A stretch of 62,716 nt of DNA from Paraburkholderia sp. NMBU_R16 (lineage in GTDB: Bacteria; Pseudomonadota; Gammaproteobacteria; Burkholderiales; Burkholderiaceae), in NCBI RefSeq assembly GCF_013282575.1, contig NZ_JAAAYE010000035.1, positions 1-62,716 on the forward strand. The letters run 5' to 3'. Each line of letters opens with the position of its first letter. Positions within the stretch are counted from its first letter, which is position 1. The position numbers were made by a program, and so were the translations under genes. Positions 40,876-51,684 of the stretch are shown one piece after another. Below the pieces are notes generated by a model. The model had not been told where the DNA came from and searched no databases. It saw only the letters and a list, made by a program, of their open reading frames with translations.

Positions 40876-41907
40876 TCACACCGCGTTGGCGAGATCGGCT
40901 TCGCTCGTGAACGAGTCGGCGTAGAACTCGTCGGCGGGCAGGCCGTGATGACTCGTGAAGTCGCGCTGTGCCGCTTCGACCATGACCGGCGCGCCGCACG
41001 CATAGACCTGATAACCCGAGAGATCGGGCAAGTCCTCGATGACGGCGCGATGCACGAAGCCGGTCCGGCCGCTCCAGGCATCGCTCGAGTCGGGTTCGGA
41101 CAGCACCGGCACGAACTTGAAGTTCGGGTGATCCTTTTCCCATTGCTGCGCAAGGTCCATCAAATAGAGGTCCTTCTTGCGGCGACCGCCCCAATAGAGC
41201 GTCATCGGGCGCTCGAGGTTGCGGTGAAAAGCGTGCTCGATGATCGCCTTGATCGGCGCAAAGCCGGTGCCCGAGGCGAGCAGCACCATCGGCTTCGACG
41301 AATCCTCGCGCAGGAAGAACGTGCCGAGCGGGCCTTCGAAGCGAAGGATCTCGCGCTCTTTCATGGTGCCGAAGACGTGATCGGTGAACGTGCCGCCCGG
41401 CATGTGACGGATGTGCAACTCGATCGGGCCTTCCTCGTGCGGTGCGTTCGCCATCGAATAGCTGCGGCGCTTGCCGTCCTTCAGGATGAACTCGATGTAC
41501 TGGCCGGCGAGGTACTGCAGACGCTCGTTGGCGGGCAACTGCAGCTTGAGTACGACGACATCGTCGGCCCGGCGCTCGATGGCATTCACGCGGCACGGCA
41601 GCTTCTTGACCTGCATGTCGCCGACGCCGGCGATCTCGCGCACGTCGATGACGAGGTCCGATTGGGCGGTGGCGCAGCAAAAGAGCGCCATCCCGCGCGT
41701 CTTTTCGTCGTTCGACAATGCCGACGACGAATGCGAACGCTGTTCGATTTGGCCCGACACGAGCGTGCCTTTGCACGAGCCGCACGCGCCGTTCTTGCAG
41801 CCGTACGGCAGGCCGATGTTCTGGCGCAGCGCGGCCGTCAGCACGGCTTCGTCGGGTTCCACTTGAAACTGCCGGCCGCTTTGCCGGAGGGTCACGTTAT
41901 AGGCCAT
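40876..41907 (-). CDS. 2Fe-2S/flavin oxidoreductase, CDP-6-deoxy-glucoseen reductase-like
   Basis: Electron-transfer protein of 343 residues. The N-terminal plant-type ferredoxin domain has ligands Cys37, Cys42, Cys45 (YGCKNGACGSCKG) and Cys77 or Cys78 (LFCCAT). An FAD domain follows with RSYSMAN, then an NAD(P) domain with LLASGTGFAPIKAI and YACGAPVMV. Close relatives are annotated as CDP-6-deoxy-delta-3,4-glucoseen reductase (AscD), but no dideoxysugar genes are present, so the role is more likely generic reduction for an unknown oxygenase or reductase. Confidence 0.85.
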   Translation of the reverse strand: MAYNVTLRQSGRQFQVEPDEAVLTAALRQNIGLPYGCKNGACGSCKGTLVSGQIEQRSHSSSALSNDEKTRGMALFCCATAQSDLVIDVREIAGVGDMQVKKLPCRVNAIERRADDVVVLKLQLPANERLQYLAGQYIEFILKDGKRRSYSMANAPHEEGPIELHIRHMPGGTFTDHVFGTMKEREILRFEGPLGTFFLREDSSKPMVLLASGTGFAPIKAIIEHAFHRNLERPMTLYWGGRRKKDLYLMDLAQQWEKDHPNFKFVPVLSEPDSSDAWSGRTGFVHRAVIEDLPDLSGYQVYACGAPVMVEAAQRDFTSHHGLPADEFYADSFTSEADLANAV

Positions 41908-41955
41908 AGCTTTGCAACGAAGAGATCAATCCAGGGGCCGGCTACAATGCCGGCA

Positions 41956-42990
41956 ATGAGAACCACTCGACTTCTGCGGCGCTCGCGCGTGCTGATCGTC
42001 GGATGCGGCGACGTCGGCCTGCGGGCGGCGGGTCTGCTCGCGCGACGCGCCGCGCGAACGCGCGTCATCGCGCTCACGAGCCACGCCGAACGCGCGCCAC
42101 TGCTGCGCGCCGCGGGCATCACGCCAATCGTCGGCGATCTCGACGTGGCGCGTAGCCTGCGGCGCCTGTCGGGTCTCGCGACGACGGTGCTGCATCTCGC
42201 CCCGCCACCGCCCGAGGGCGATACGGACCCGCGCACGCGTGCGCTCGTTGCGGCGCTCACCACGCCGGCGAAGCTACGCGCCGCGCGTGGACCCGTCGCA
42301 CCGGCGGGGCGGCTGCGGGGCGTCGCCACACGCACGCAGCCATCGGCGGAGCGGCGACAAACGAGTATTGTACCCGACGCCTTTGTCGCGCCGCGGCGCA
42401 TGCGTCTCGTCTATGCGAGCACGACCGGAGTCTATGGCGATTGCCGCGGCGCCCTGATCGACGAAACGCGGCCCGTCAAGCCTGTCAACGCACGCGCGAA
42501 GCGCCGCGTGTGCGCCGAGCGGACATTGCGGCGCGCGACGGCGCGCGGCGCGCTCGCCGCCAGCATCGTCCGGATTCCCGGCATCTATGCAGCTAATCGG
42601 CTGCCGCTGGCGCGCATCGAGCGCCGCATGCCGGCGCTCGTCGATGCCGACGACGTCTACACGAACCATATCCATGCCGACGATCTGGCGGCGATCCTGC
42701 TGCGCACGCTGGCTCGCGGCGCGGTTTCGCGGGTCTTCCATGCCAGCGACGACAGCGTATTGAAGATGGGGGAGTACTTCGACCGCGTCGCCGATGCGTA
42801 CGGGCTCGCCCGTGTACCACGTATTTCGCGCCAGCAGGCCGAGCAGCAACTCGAACCCGTGACGCTCTCGTTCATGAGCGAGTCACGGCGCCTCGCCAAC
42901 CGGCGCCTCGTCCAGGAGTTGCGCGTAAAGCTGCGTTACCCGAGCGTCGACGATTTTCTTGCGACGGTGCGCATCGACCCCGGTCAATGA
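41956..42990 (+). CDS. NAD-dependent epimerase/dehydratase-like protein
   Basis: Extended-SDR-like protein of 344 residues. It has an N-terminal Rossmann motif (LIVGCGDVGLRAAGLL, resembling GxGxxG), a STTGVYGDCRG segment where the extended SDR active site lies, and a THIHADDL-type motif (TNHIHADDLAAILLR). The usual YxxxK is not clear, so catalysis is uncertain; related proteins (YeeZ/SDR_a4 type) have no known reaction. The protein is unusually Arg-rich. An ATG at 41947 is an alternative start. The 3' end overlaps rsuA by seven nt (convergent). Confidence 0.75.
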   Translation: MRTTRLLRRSRVLIVGCGDVGLRAAGLLARRAARTRVIALTSHAERAPLLRAAGITPIVGDLDVARSLRRLSGLATTVLHLAPPPPEGDTDPRTRALVAALTTPAKLRAARGPVAPAGRLRGVATRTQPSAERRQTSIVPDAFVAPRRMRLVYASTTGVYGDCRGALIDETRPVKPVNARAKRRVCAERTLRRATARGALAASIVRIPGIYAANRLPLARIERRMPALVDADDVYTNHIHADDLAAILLRTLARGAVSRVFHASDDSVLKMGEYFDRVADAYGLARVPRISRQQAEQQLEPVTLSFMSESRRLANRRLVQELRVKLRYPSVDDFLATVRIDPGQ

Positions 42991-43688
42991 CCGGCAAGCG
43001 CGCCGAGCTCGTGCTCGCCGAGCCACTGCCAGCCACCCGGCTCGAGCGTCTCGGGCAGTGCGAGCCCACCGATCCGCTGGCGGTGCAGCGCTTCGCAGCG
43101 GTTGCCCGCCGCGGCGATCATGCGCTTCACCTGGTGATACTTGCCTTCGTTGATCGTCAGCTCCAGGCATCGCTCGCCGCGCGCGTGGGCGGCCGCGACG
43201 GCGAGCGGCTGACGCTCGCCGTGCAACAAGACACCCCTGCGCAGCGCGGCGAGTTGCGCCTCGTCGAGCGCATGGCGCGTCGTTGCCAGATACGTCTTCG
43301 GAACCTTGCGCTTCGGCGACGTATAGGCATGCACGAATTGACCGTCGTCCGACAGGAGCAGCAAGCCGGTGGTGTCTTCGTCGAGTCGCCCGACGCACTG
43401 CACGCCTCGCGCCACCAGCGGCGCGGGCAAGAGCGCAAAAACGCTCAGGTGGTGCTGCGGTTCGCGCGAGCATTCGTAGCCGGCCGGCTTGTTGAGCATC
43501 AGATAGGCGCGTTCCCGGTACTGCCAGCGGCGGGCGTCCACGTCGAATTCGAGCGCAGCCGTTGCGAACTCCGCGGCGGGCTCCTGGCAAACGGCGCCTC
43601 CGATACGCACGCGACCTTCGGCTATCAACGCGCGGCACTGCCGTCGCGAGCCGAAGCCCTGCGTGAAGAGAATGCTTTCGAGGTCCAT
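42984..43688 (-). CDS. rsuA: 16S rRNA pseudouridine(516) synthase
   Basis: Pseudouridine synthase of 234 residues with an N-terminal S4 RNA-binding domain (ESILFTQGFGSRRQCRALIAEGRVRI). The catalytic domain carries the Asp motif VGRLDEDTTGLLLLSDDG. GKYHQVKRMIAAAGNRCEALHR and IGGLAL near the end fit RsuA better than RluB/F. It overlaps the end of the epimerase-like gene. Confidence 0.92.
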   Translation of the reverse strand: MDLESILFTQGFGSRRQCRALIAEGRVRIGGAVCQEPAAEFATAALEFDVDARRWQYRERAYLMLNKPAGYECSREPQHHLSVFALLPAPLVARGVQCVGRLDEDTTGLLLLSDDGQFVHAYTSPKRKVPKTYLATTRHALDEAQLAALRRGVLLHGERQPLAVAAAHARGERCLELTINEGKYHQVKRMIAAAGNRCEALHRQRIGGLALPETLEPGGWQWLGEHELGALAGH

Positions 43689-43762
43689 GGGGCGGCGCGC
43701 AAATAATTCGAGCGCATTCTACCAAGCGGCCGGGCGCATCGATCGCCACGCGGCGCGCCGTC

Positions 43763-44653
43763 TCAACCCGCGATCGTCTTGTAGAGCACGTCCTTTAGCA
43801 TCGCGAATACGGGGTTGTCGTTGTCGTTGCGATGGACGAACAGCAGCTCGACCGGGCTTGCGGGCGTCGTGCGCACGGGCCGGTAGACGACGCCTTCGAA
43901 CCGCAGCATGGCTGCCGCTGCGGGAATCAGCGCGACGCCAATGCCCGCGCGCACGAGCGCCAGCATCGAATGAATCTGACTCACGTACTCCACGATATCG
44001 GGCAGTACGCCGGCGCGCTCCAGCAGGCCGCTGACGAGCTGATGAAAGTAGCGGGCCTCGTACGGCGAATACATGAGTAGCGGCTTGCCAGCGCAATCGG
44101 CGAGCGCAGGCCGCGCGGGCCACTGCTGCGCGGCCGCGGCCGGCAATGCAAGCACGAGTGCTTCGCGCGTACACGGCTGAGCGACGAGTTCGCCGTGCTC
44201 GACGGGCGGGCGCAGCAAGCCCACATCGATCTGCCGGGCATCGAGCGCCTCGAGTTGCGCGCCGCTCACCATCTCCTTCAACGTGAGCCTGACGCCCGAG
44301 GAGGCCGCTCGGACCGCGCTGACGAGCGAAGGCAGCACCCCGTAGCCCACGGACGCCGTAAAGCCGATCGCGAGCGATCCCGCGGCGCCGGCCGCCACCC
44401 GGCGGGCTGTCGCGGCCGCCTCGTCGGCCAGACGCAGGATGCGGGCCGCATCGGGCAGAAAACTGCGGCCCGCAGCGGTGAGCCTCACCGATCGGCTGCT
44501 GCGCTCGAACAGCGCGGTGCCGACCTGATGTTCGAGCAGACGGATTTGTCTGCTCAGCGGCGGCTGCGTCATATGGAGCCGTTCGGCGGCCCGTCCGAAA
44601 TGGAGTTCCTCGGCGACGGCCACGAAACAGCGAAGCTGGCTCAGTTCAAACAT
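43763..44653 (-). CDS. LysR-family regulator of the sugar-acid cluster
   Basis: Regulator of 296 residues. The N-terminal HTH ([40 protein letters not shown]) is canonical, followed by a LysR substrate-binding domain of the CatR/CbbR-like group. It diverges from kdgD over 109 nt, so it most likely activates the kdgD operon in response to glucarate, galactarate or a pathway intermediate. That role is inferred from position only. Confidence 0.88.
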   Translation of the reverse strand: MFELSQLRCFVAVAEELHFGRAAERLHMTQPPLSRQIRLLEHQVGTALFERSSRSVRLTAAGRSFLPDAARILRLADEAAATARRVAAGAAGSLAIGFTASVGYGVLPSLVSAVRAASSGVRLTLKEMVSGAQLEALDARQIDVGLLRPPVEHGELVAQPCTREALVLALPAAAAQQWPARPALADCAGKPLLMYSPYEARYFHQLVSGLLERAGVLPDIVEYVSQIHSMLALVRAGIGVALIPAAAAMLRFEGVVYRPVRTTPASPVELLFVHRNDNDNPVFAMLKDVLYKTIAG

Positions 44654-44762
44654 CGATTCAAAAGAGGTATTAATCGAGTCAGCCGTTATCTTGGACGTGA
44701 ATCGTTCTCGGTGCAAGAATCGCCTCATTCTTCGTCAGGAACGCTTTCCACGCGCTATCAAC

Positions 44763-45689
44763 ATGACCCGCTATACGCCCACCGAATTCGCCCGCCAGAT
44801 TGGCACCGGCTTGTTGTCGTTCCCCGTTACGCACTTCAAGGACGATTTGTCGTTCGACGAAAGTGCGTACCGTGCCAATCTCGATTGGCTGTTCAGCCAT
44901 CCCGCCGCGGGCCTGTTCGCCGCGGGCGGTACTGGCGAGTTCTTTTCGCTGACGCCGGCTGAGGTCAGCCGTGTCGTGCGCGCCGCCGTCGAGGAAACGG
45001 GCGGCCGTGTGCCTGTCATCGCGCCGGCCGGCTACGGCACGGCAATGGCCAAGGAGTTCTGCCAATCGGCCGAGGCTGCGGGCGCGGACGGCATTCTGTT
45101 GTTGCCGCCTTATCTGACGGAAGCGGCGACCGATGGCGTGGCCGCGCACGTCGAGCAGGTCTGCAATTCGACCAAGCTCGGCGTCATCGTCTATAACCGC
45201 GCGAATCAGATTCTCGATGAAGTCGCGCTCGAGCGGCTCGCCGAACGGTGCCCGAACCTGGTCGGCTTCAAGGATGGGGTGGGCGATCTCGAGCTGATGA
45301 CGCGCATCCACGCGCGCCTCGGCGACCGCTTCACCTACGTCGGCGGGCTGCCGACGGCCGAAACGTTCGCGTTGCCGTACCTCACGCTCGGCGTGACGAC
45401 GTACTCGTCGGCGATCTTCAACTTCCTGCCGAAGTTCGCGCTCGATTTTTATGCGGCGGTGCGCGCGAACGATCATGCGAAGGTGTACGCCGAACTGAAC
45501 AAGTTCGTGCTGCCTTACATTGCGCTGCGCAACCGCAAACGCGGCTACGCAGTGTCGATCGTGAAAGCGGGCATGCGTGCGATCGGTCGTCCGGCCGGAC
45601 CCGTGCGGGCGCCGCTCACGGATCTGACCGAGGCAGAGTTCGCCGAGCTGACGCAGCTCGTGAGCCGCGTGCACGAGGTGCAAGCATGA
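44763..45689 (+). CDS. kdgD: 5-dehydro-4-deoxyglucarate dehydratase
   Basis: DHDPS-family aldolase-like enzyme of 308 residues. It dehydrates and decarboxylates 5-keto-4-deoxyglucarate to 2-oxoglutarate semialdehyde. Features are [17 protein letters not shown] (carboxylate binding), VIVYNRAN with the catalytic Tyr, and the Schiff-base Lys170 in VGFKDGVGD. It is the first gene of the operon and overlaps the next (semialdehyde dehydrogenase) by 4 nt, which links the two consecutive steps. Confidence 0.93.
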   Translation: MTRYTPTEFARQIGTGLLSFPVTHFKDDLSFDESAYRANLDWLFSHPAAGLFAAGGTGEFFSLTPAEVSRVVRAAVEETGGRVPVIAPAGYGTAMAKEFCQSAEAAGADGILLLPPYLTEAATDGVAAHVEQVCNSTKLGVIVYNRANQILDEVALERLAERCPNLVGFKDGVGDLELMTRIHARLGDRFTYVGGLPTAETFALPYLTLGVTTYSSAIFNFLPKFALDFYAAVRANDHAKVYAELNKFVLPYIALRNRKRGYAVSIVKAGMRAIGRPAGPVRAPLTDLTEAEFAELTQLVSRVHEVQA

Positions 45690-47278
45690 CGGTATCGGGC
45701 GAGCTCCTGATCGGAGCGGCGCGCGTCGCCGGCACGGCCGGCTCGTTTCGCGCGATCGAAGCCGCGACCGGTGCGGCACTCGAGCCGGCCTTCACGCTCG
45801 CGAGTCTCGACGAAGTGCTGCGAGCCTGCGCGCTCGCCGAGGCCGCCTTCGATATCTACCGCGAGACGACGCCGACGGCGCGAGCCGCGTTTCTCGAAAC
45901 GATTGCAACCGAAATCGAAGCGCTCGGCGATGAACTGATCGAGCGGGCGATGGCTGAAACGGCATTGCCGCGCGCCCGCCTCGAAGGCGAGTGTGCGCGT
46001 ACCTGTAATCAACTGAGGCTGTTCGCGCGGCTTGCGAAAAGCGGCGATGCGCTCGATGTGCGCGTCGATCCCGCGCTGCCCGAGCGCAAGCCCCTGCCGC
46101 GTGCCGATCTGCGCCTGCGCCGGATTCCGCTCGGGCCGGTCGCCGTATTCGGCGCGAGCAATTTCCCGCTCGCGTTCTCGGTAGCCGGTGGCGACACGGC
46201 CGCTGCGCTCGCGGCGGGGTGTCCCGTGATCGTGAAGGCGCACTCGGCGCATCCGGGTACTTCCGCGCTGGTCGGCAGCGCGGTGCAGCGCGCCGTTGCA
46301 CGCTGCGAACTGCCCGAAGGCGTGTTCTCGCTGCTGTTCGCCGAAAAGGAAAAATCGGGCGCGCTCGTTGCCGACCCGCGTATTCAGGCCGTCGGCTTCA
46401 CCGGCTCGCGCGCGGGCGGTGTCGCATTGATGCGCATCGCACAGTCGCGCCCCCAGCCCATTCCCGTCTACGGCGAGCTGAGCGCGGTCAATCCGGTCTT
46501 TCTGCTGCCGGCTGCGCTCGATGCGCGTGCCGACGCGCTGGGCGCGCAGTTCGTCGATTCGCTGACGCTCGGCGCCGGGCAATTCTGCACGAACCCGGGG
46601 CTCGTGCTCGCGATCGACGGTGCCGGCCTGGACCGCTTCCTGAACGCGGCTGAAGCGGCGCTTGCGCAGCGGGCGGCTCAGCCGATGCTGACGCCCGGCA
46701 TCAGCGAGGCTTATCGGCGCGGCGTCGACCGTCTGGAGCACGAACCGAATGTGCGCTGTGTCGCACGCGGCCTTGACAGCGAGGAGCCGAACCGCGGCCG
46801 GGCGGGACTCTTCACGACCGATGCCGACAGCTTTCTCGCTCAGCCTGCGCTGCACGAGGAGATTTTCGGCGCGGCCGCGCTGGTGGTGCGCTGCCGCGAC
46901 GCGGCGCAACTCGCCGCTGTAGCGCGCTCGCTCGAGGGGCAACTGACGGCGACGCTTCACTTGAACGCGGACGACGCGCGCGATGCCGTACTTGCGCGCA
47001 CGTTGCTGCCGACGCTCGAACGCAAGGCTGGACGCATTCTCGCGAACGGTTGGCCGACGGGCGTCGAAGTCACGCACGCGATGGTGCATGGCGGCCCGTG
47101 GCCGGCAACCACCGACGGGCGTTCGACTTCGGTCGGCACGGCGGCGATCGAGCGCTTCTTGCGGCCCGTTTGCTATCAGGACTTGCCGGATGCGCTGTTG
47201 CCCCAGGCATTGCGCGAAGCCAACCCATGGGGCGTGCGACGCCTCGTCGACGGACAACCGGCGCCCGGCGGCGCTTAA
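45686..47278 (+). CDS. 2,5-dioxovalerate (2-oxoglutarate semialdehyde) dehydrogenase
   Basis: Aldehyde dehydrogenase of 530 residues that oxidises 2-oxoglutarate semialdehyde to 2-oxoglutarate. The catalytic Cys301 ([10 protein letters not shown]) and general base Glu264 ([11 protein letters not shown]) are present, as are [30 protein letters not shown] for the cofactor and [12 protein letters not shown]. The divergent loop [10 protein letters not shown], where most ALDHs have ELGGK, marks the KGSADH type. The ATGA overlap with kdgD supports the start and the pathway role. Confidence 0.92.
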   Translation: MTVSGELLIGAARVAGTAGSFRAIEAATGAALEPAFTLASLDEVLRACALAEAAFDIYRETTPTARAAFLETIATEIEALGDELIERAMAETALPRARLEGECARTCNQLRLFARLAKSGDALDVRVDPALPERKPLPRADLRLRRIPLGPVAVFGASNFPLAFSVAGGDTAAALAAGCPVIVKAHSAHPGTSALVGSAVQRAVARCELPEGVFSLLFAEKEKSGALVADPRIQAVGFTGSRAGGVALMRIAQSRPQPIPVYGELSAVNPVFLLPAALDARADALGAQFVDSLTLGAGQFCTNPGLVLAIDGAGLDRFLNAAEAALAQRAAQPMLTPGISEAYRRGVDRLEHEPNVRCVARGLDSEEPNRGRAGLFTTDADSFLAQPALHEEIFGAAALVVRCRDAAQLAAVARSLEGQLTATLHLNADDARDAVLARTLLPTLERKAGRILANGWPTGVEVTHAMVHGGPWPATTDGRSTSVGTAAIERFLRPVCYQDLPDALLPQALREANPWGVRRLVDGQPAPGGA

Positions 47279-47370
47279 GACCGGTCGGCAAACCGGCCGG
47301 GCCCAGGCCCGGTCAACGCAAGGCGTGCGCGAGCAATAAGCGAAGCGCCGCCGATAAACGGAGGAGACAC

Positions 47371-48729
47371 ATGGAAATCAAGGCCCCCGCTGTCGGAGCC
47401 CAGAGCACCCCGACCGCATTGCGCGCGACGCGCGTGCGCTTTTTGATTCTCACGATGTTGTTCATCGTGACGACCATCAACTATGCCGACCGTGCCACGG
47501 TCTCGATTGCCGGCTCCGCGATGCAAAAGGACCTCGGCATGAGCGCCGTGCAGCTCGGCTACATCTTCTCGGCTTTTGGCTGGTCCTATGTGATCGCGCA
47601 GTTGCCGGGCGGCTGGCTGCTCGACAAGTTCGGTTCGCGGCGCGTCTATGGTGCAAGCATTCTGATCTGGTCGATCTTCACGTTCACGCAGGGCACGATC
47701 GGTTTTCTGACCGGCGCGGCCGCCGTGGCCGCCGTGTTCGCACTGCGCTTTCTCGTCGGCGTTGCCGAAGCGCCGGCTTTCCCGGCCAACAGCCGCATCG
47801 TCGCAGCCTGGTTCCCCGCGAACGAGCGTGGCACCGCGTCGGCGATCTTCAATTCCGCGCAGTACGCCGCCACGGTCATTTTCGCGCCCATCATGGCGTG
47901 GCTCGTGCATAGCTTCGGCTGGCATCATGTGTTCATCGTCATGGGCGTGCTCGGCGTGATCGCCGCCGTCGCCTGGCAGGTGTTCGTGCGCGATCCGAAA
48001 GAGCACCCGCGCGTGAACCGCGCCGAGATCGAGTACATCGAGAACGGCGGGGGACTCGTCGATATCGACCGGGCCGTGACCGCCGAGCGCCGCAGCGGCC
48101 CGAACATCGCCTACATCAAGCAGTTGCTGCGCAACCGCATGCTGATGGGTATCTATATCGCCCAGTACTGCATCAACGCGCTGACCTACTTTTTCATCAC
48201 CTGGTTTCCGATCTACCTCGTCCAGGCGCGCGGCATGTCGATTCTGAAGGCGGGCTTCGTCGCCTCGGTGCCCGCGGTGTGCGGCTTTCTCGGCGGCATC
48301 CTGGGCGGCATCATCTCCGATGCGCTGCTGCGGCGCGGCGCCTCGCTCTCGATCGCCCGCAAGGTGCCGATCGTGCTCGGGATGCTGCTGTCGATGAGCA
48401 TGGTCATCTGCAACTATGTCGATGCGCAGGCGGTCGTGGTCGCGTTCATGGCGCTCGCATTCTTCGGCAAGGGACTGGGCGCGCTCGGCTGGGCGGTCAA
48501 CTCCGATACCGCACCGAAGCAGATCGCCGGCCTTTCGGGCGCCCTCATGAATACGTTCGGCAACCTGTCGAGCATCACGACGCCGATCGCCGTAGGCTAT
48601 ATCGTCGGTCATACGGGTTCGTTCAACGGCGCGCTCGTCTTCGTCGGCTTGCATGGGCTCGTGGCATGTATTTGCTACATCTTCATCGTCGGCAAGATCC
48701 AGCGCGTGGAACTGGCGCCGGCACGATGA
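47371..48729 (+). CDS. MFS transporter, probable glucarate/galactarate importer
   Basis: Anion:cation symporter family MFS protein of 452 residues with 12 predicted spans. Markers are TTINYADRATVSIAGSAM, GWSYVIAQLPGGWLLDKFGSRRVYG, FLVGVAEAPAFPANSRIVAAWFP and the mid loop DPKEHPRVN. It resembles GudP/GarP aldarate transporters. The start at 47371 has GAGGAG before it. Its position between the dehydrogenase and glucarate dehydratase genes supports aldarate uptake. Confidence 0.9.
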   Translation: MEIKAPAVGAQSTPTALRATRVRFLILTMLFIVTTINYADRATVSIAGSAMQKDLGMSAVQLGYIFSAFGWSYVIAQLPGGWLLDKFGSRRVYGASILIWSIFTFTQGTIGFLTGAAAVAAVFALRFLVGVAEAPAFPANSRIVAAWFPANERGTASAIFNSAQYAATVIFAPIMAWLVHSFGWHHVFIVMGVLGVIAAVAWQVFVRDPKEHPRVNRAEIEYIENGGGLVDIDRAVTAERRSGPNIAYIKQLLRNRMLMGIYIAQYCINALTYFFITWFPIYLVQARGMSILKAGFVASVPAVCGFLGGILGGIISDALLRRGASLSIARKVPIVLGMLLSMSMVICNYVDAQAVVVAFMALAFFGKGLGALGWAVNSDTAPKQIAGLSGALMNTFGNLSSITTPIAVGYIVGHTGSFNGALVFVGLHGLVACICYIFIVGKIQRVELAPAR

Positions 48730-48775
48730 TCGCGAAGCGATGAGCAGACAACGAACACGATAGGAGCGAATCAAG

Positions 48776-50209
48776 GTGGAGCAGCAAACGACGGACGACG
48801 GCAAGCGAGGCAACACACCGCGCGTGACCGGCATGCAGGTGATTCCGGTTGCGGGGCGCGACAGCATGCTGCTGAACCTGTGCGGCGCGCATGGCCCGTT
48901 CTTCACGCGCAATCTCGTCGTGCTGAGCGATTCGGCCGGTCGCACCGGTGTCGGTGAAGTGCCGGGCGGCGAGGGGATTCGCGCGGCCCTCGAGCGCGTG
49001 AAGCCGCTCGTCATCGACACCGAAATCGGCCGCATGAACGGCACGCTGAACGCGATCCGGCGTGCGCTGGGCGGAGGCGCCGATGCGGCGCATCGCGGCA
49101 CGGTCTACGAAGTCGGCTCGCAAGCCGAATCCGCCGTGCTGCGCCAGCCGCACGAAATCAATCTGCGGATGGATAACGTCCTGACCGCCGTCGAGGCGGC
49201 GCTGCTCGATTCTCTGGGCCAGCACCTGGGCGTGCCGGTGGCCGAGCTGCTCGCGAACGGCCAGCAGCGCGATCGGGTACCGATGCTCGCGTACCTCTTC
49301 TATATCGGCGAGCGCCGCAAGACCGACCTGCCGTATCTCGACGGCGCCAGCGCGCGCGACGGCTGGTTGCGCTTGCGTCACGAGGCGGCATTGACGCCGC
49401 AGGACATCGCGCGTCTTGCTGAAGCGGCGACCGACCGCTACGGCTTTGCCGATTTCAAGCTGAAGGGCGGTGTCATGGACGGCGACGAGGAAATGCAGGC
49501 CATCGCCGCCATCAAGGCCCGTTTTCCGAATGCGCGCGCGACGCTCGATCCGAACGGCGCGTGGTCGCTCGACGAAGCCATTCGGCTGTGCCGCGGGCAA
49601 TCGCATCTGCTTGCCTATGCCGAAGATCCGTGTGGCCCCGAGAACGGTTACTCGGGGCGCGAGACGATGGCGGAGTTCAAGCGCGCCACGGGTATTCCCA
49701 CGGCCACGAACATGATCGCGACCGACTGGCGTCAGCTCGGCCATGCCGTTTCGCTGCAAGCCGTCGATATCCCGTTGGCGGACCCGCACTTCTGGACGAT
49801 GCAGGGCTCCGCACGCGTCGCCCAGTTGACGAGCGAGTGGGGCCTCACCTGGGGCTCGCATTCGAACAACCACTTCGATGTTTCGCTGGCGATGTTCACG
49901 CATGTCGCCGCGGCAGCCCCGGGGCCGATTACGGCGATCGATACGCACTGGATCTGGCAGGAGAGCGAAGAGCGGCTCACGCGCGAGCCGCTTCAGATCG
50001 TCGGCGGCACCGTGGGGGTGCCCGAGCGGCCGGGTCTCGGCATCGAGATCGACATGGACCGCGTCATGCGGGCTCACGAACTGTACAAGTCGCTCGGCAG
50101 CGGTGCGCGTGACGACGCGATGGCCATGCGTTATCTCGTGCCGGGGTGGACCTACGATCCGAAGCGGCCGAGCTTCGGACGCGCGATGCGCGGCGCGAGC
50201 GGCGCGTAG
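48776..50209 (+). CDS. gudD: Glucarate dehydratase
   Basis: Enolase-superfamily enzyme of 477 residues that dehydrates D-glucarate to 5-keto-4-deoxyglucarate. The catalytic pair is Lys228-x-Lys230 (DFKLKGG) and His366 (SHSNNHFD). Metal-binding segments are DPNGAW, YAEDPCG and ATNMIATDW. The start is a GTG with AGGAG upstream. The N-terminal region holds an insertion of about 30 residues ([19 protein letters not shown]) that differs from its tandem paralogue. Confidence 0.92.
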   Translation: MEQQTTDDGKRGNTPRVTGMQVIPVAGRDSMLLNLCGAHGPFFTRNLVVLSDSAGRTGVGEVPGGEGIRAALERVKPLVIDTEIGRMNGTLNAIRRALGGGADAAHRGTVYEVGSQAESAVLRQPHEINLRMDNVLTAVEAALLDSLGQHLGVPVAELLANGQQRDRVPMLAYLFYIGERRKTDLPYLDGASARDGWLRLRHEAALTPQDIARLAEAATDRYGFADFKLKGGVMDGDEEMQAIAAIKARFPNARATLDPNGAWSLDEAIRLCRGQSHLLAYAEDPCGPENGYSGRETMAEFKRATGIPTATNMIATDWRQLGHAVSLQAVDIPLADPHFWTMQGSARVAQLTSEWGLTWGSHSNNHFDVSLAMFTHVAAAAPGPITAIDTHWIWQESEERLTREPLQIVGGTVGVPERPGLGIEIDMDRVMRAHELYKSLGSGARDDAMAMRYLVPGWTYDPKRPSFGRAMRGASGA

Positions 50210-50266
50210 TCAACCTCGAACATGCGATAGCAACAGCAACTGCAACTGCAACCGATACACCGATCC

Positions 50267-51610
50267 ATGATGCCGAACGCTTCAAGTAAAACTCCGCTGA
50301 TCGCGCGCATGCGCGTGGTTCCCGTCGCGGGCCGGGACAGCATGCTGCTCAACCTGAGCGGCGCGCATGGACCGTTCTTCACCCGCAACATCGTCATCGT
50401 CGAGGATAGCGACGGCCGTACCGGGCTTGGCGAAGTGCCGGGCGGCGAAGCCATTCGCGCGACGCTCGAAGAGGCCGGCGCGCTGATCGTCGGCACGCCG
50501 ATCGGCCGCTGGCAGGACGCGCTCAATGCCGTGCGCCGGCGCTTCGCCGATCGCGACGCCGGCGGGCGCGGCAACCAGACCTTCGATCTGCGCGTGACCG
50601 TGCACGCCGTGACGGCGATCGAAGCCGCGCTGCTCGACTTGCTCGGCCAGTATCTCGACGTGCCGGTAGCCGCGCTTCTCGGCGAGGGGCAGAAGCGCAG
50701 CCACGTGCCGATGCTCGGCTACCTCTTTTATATCGGCGATCGCGGGCGCACGAAGCTCGACTATCGCAGCGAGCCCGAGGCCGATAACGAGTGGTTCCGG
50801 CTGCGCAACGAAGTCGCGCTGACGCCCCAGGCAGTCGTGAATCTCGCGGTGGCCGCGCGCGAACGCTATGGTTTCCGCGATTTCAAGCTCAAGGGCGGCG
50901 TCCTGCCCGGCGACGAGGAGATCGAGGCCGTGACTGCATTGGCCAAGCGTTTTCCCGATGCGCGCATCACGCTCGATCCGAACGGCGCGTGGCCGTTGGC
51001 CGAAGCCATTCGTCTGTGCCGTGACAAGCACGATGTGCTCGCCTACGCGGAAGACCCGTGCGGCGCCGAAGGCGGCTACTCGGGCCGCGAGATCATGGCC
51101 GAGTTCCGTCGCGCGACGGGGCTGCCGACGGCGACGAACATGATCGCGACCGACTGGCGCCAACTCGGCCATGCCGTATCGCTGCAATCGGTCGATATCC
51201 CGCTGGCCGATCCGCATTTCTGGACGATGCGCGGCTCGGTGCGCGTTGCCCAACTGTGCGCCGAATGGGGGCTCACCTGGGGCTCGCATTCGAACAACCA
51301 TTTCGATATTTCGCTCGCGATGTTCACGCATGTCGCGGCGGCCGCGCCCGGCAACATCACCGCGATCGACACGCACTGGATCTGGCAGGACGGCCAGCGG
51401 TTGACGCGGGCACCGTTCGAGATCGTCGAAGGTCAGGTGGCGGTGCCCGAGCGCGGTGGCCTCGGTATCGAACTCGACGAGCAAGCGCTTGCCGAGGCGC
51501 ATGCGCTGTATCTCGAGCATGGGCTCGGCAGCCGCGACGACGCTGTCGCGATGCAATACCTGATCCCGGGCTGGACGTTCGACAACAAGCGCCCGTGTCT
51601 CGTACGCTGA
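50267..51610 (+). CDS. Second glucarate dehydratase paralogue
   Basis: Enolase-superfamily protein of 447 residues, strongly similar to the GudD encoded just upstream. All catalytic elements are retained: DFKLKGG with Lys209, [22 protein letters not shown] and SHSNNHFD with His345. It may be a second glucarate dehydratase, or have shifted to another aldarate (idarate, galactarate), as in E. coli gudX-gudD pairs where the partners differ in activity. It starts 57 nt after gudD. Confidence 0.88.
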   Translation: MMPNASSKTPLIARMRVVPVAGRDSMLLNLSGAHGPFFTRNIVIVEDSDGRTGLGEVPGGEAIRATLEEAGALIVGTPIGRWQDALNAVRRRFADRDAGGRGNQTFDLRVTVHAVTAIEAALLDLLGQYLDVPVAALLGEGQKRSHVPMLGYLFYIGDRGRTKLDYRSEPEADNEWFRLRNEVALTPQAVVNLAVAARERYGFRDFKLKGGVLPGDEEIEAVTALAKRFPDARITLDPNGAWPLAEAIRLCRDKHDVLAYAEDPCGAEGGYSGREIMAEFRRATGLPTATNMIATDWRQLGHAVSLQSVDIPLADPHFWTMRGSVRVAQLCAEWGLTWGSHSNNHFDISLAMFTHVAAAAPGNITAIDTHWIWQDGQRLTRAPFEIVEGQVAVPERGGLGIELDEQALAEAHALYLEHGLGSRDDAVAMQYLIPGWTFDNKRPCLVR

Positions 51611-51684
51611 GCGCATGCATACCCGCCTGCCTGTCGCGTTCGCGATAGCCATTCGGCCGACAGACAGGCACTGAAGCAGTCACG

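Noticed and set aside
40876-41907. Dideoxysugar biosynthesis gene ascD
   Set aside because: No other deoxysugar genes are nearby, so I kept the family description but not the symbol or pathway.
42984-42990. Functional significance of the convergent 7-nt overlap between the epimerase-like gene and rsuA
   Set aside because: Short tail-to-tail overlaps are common and no conserved element is visible.
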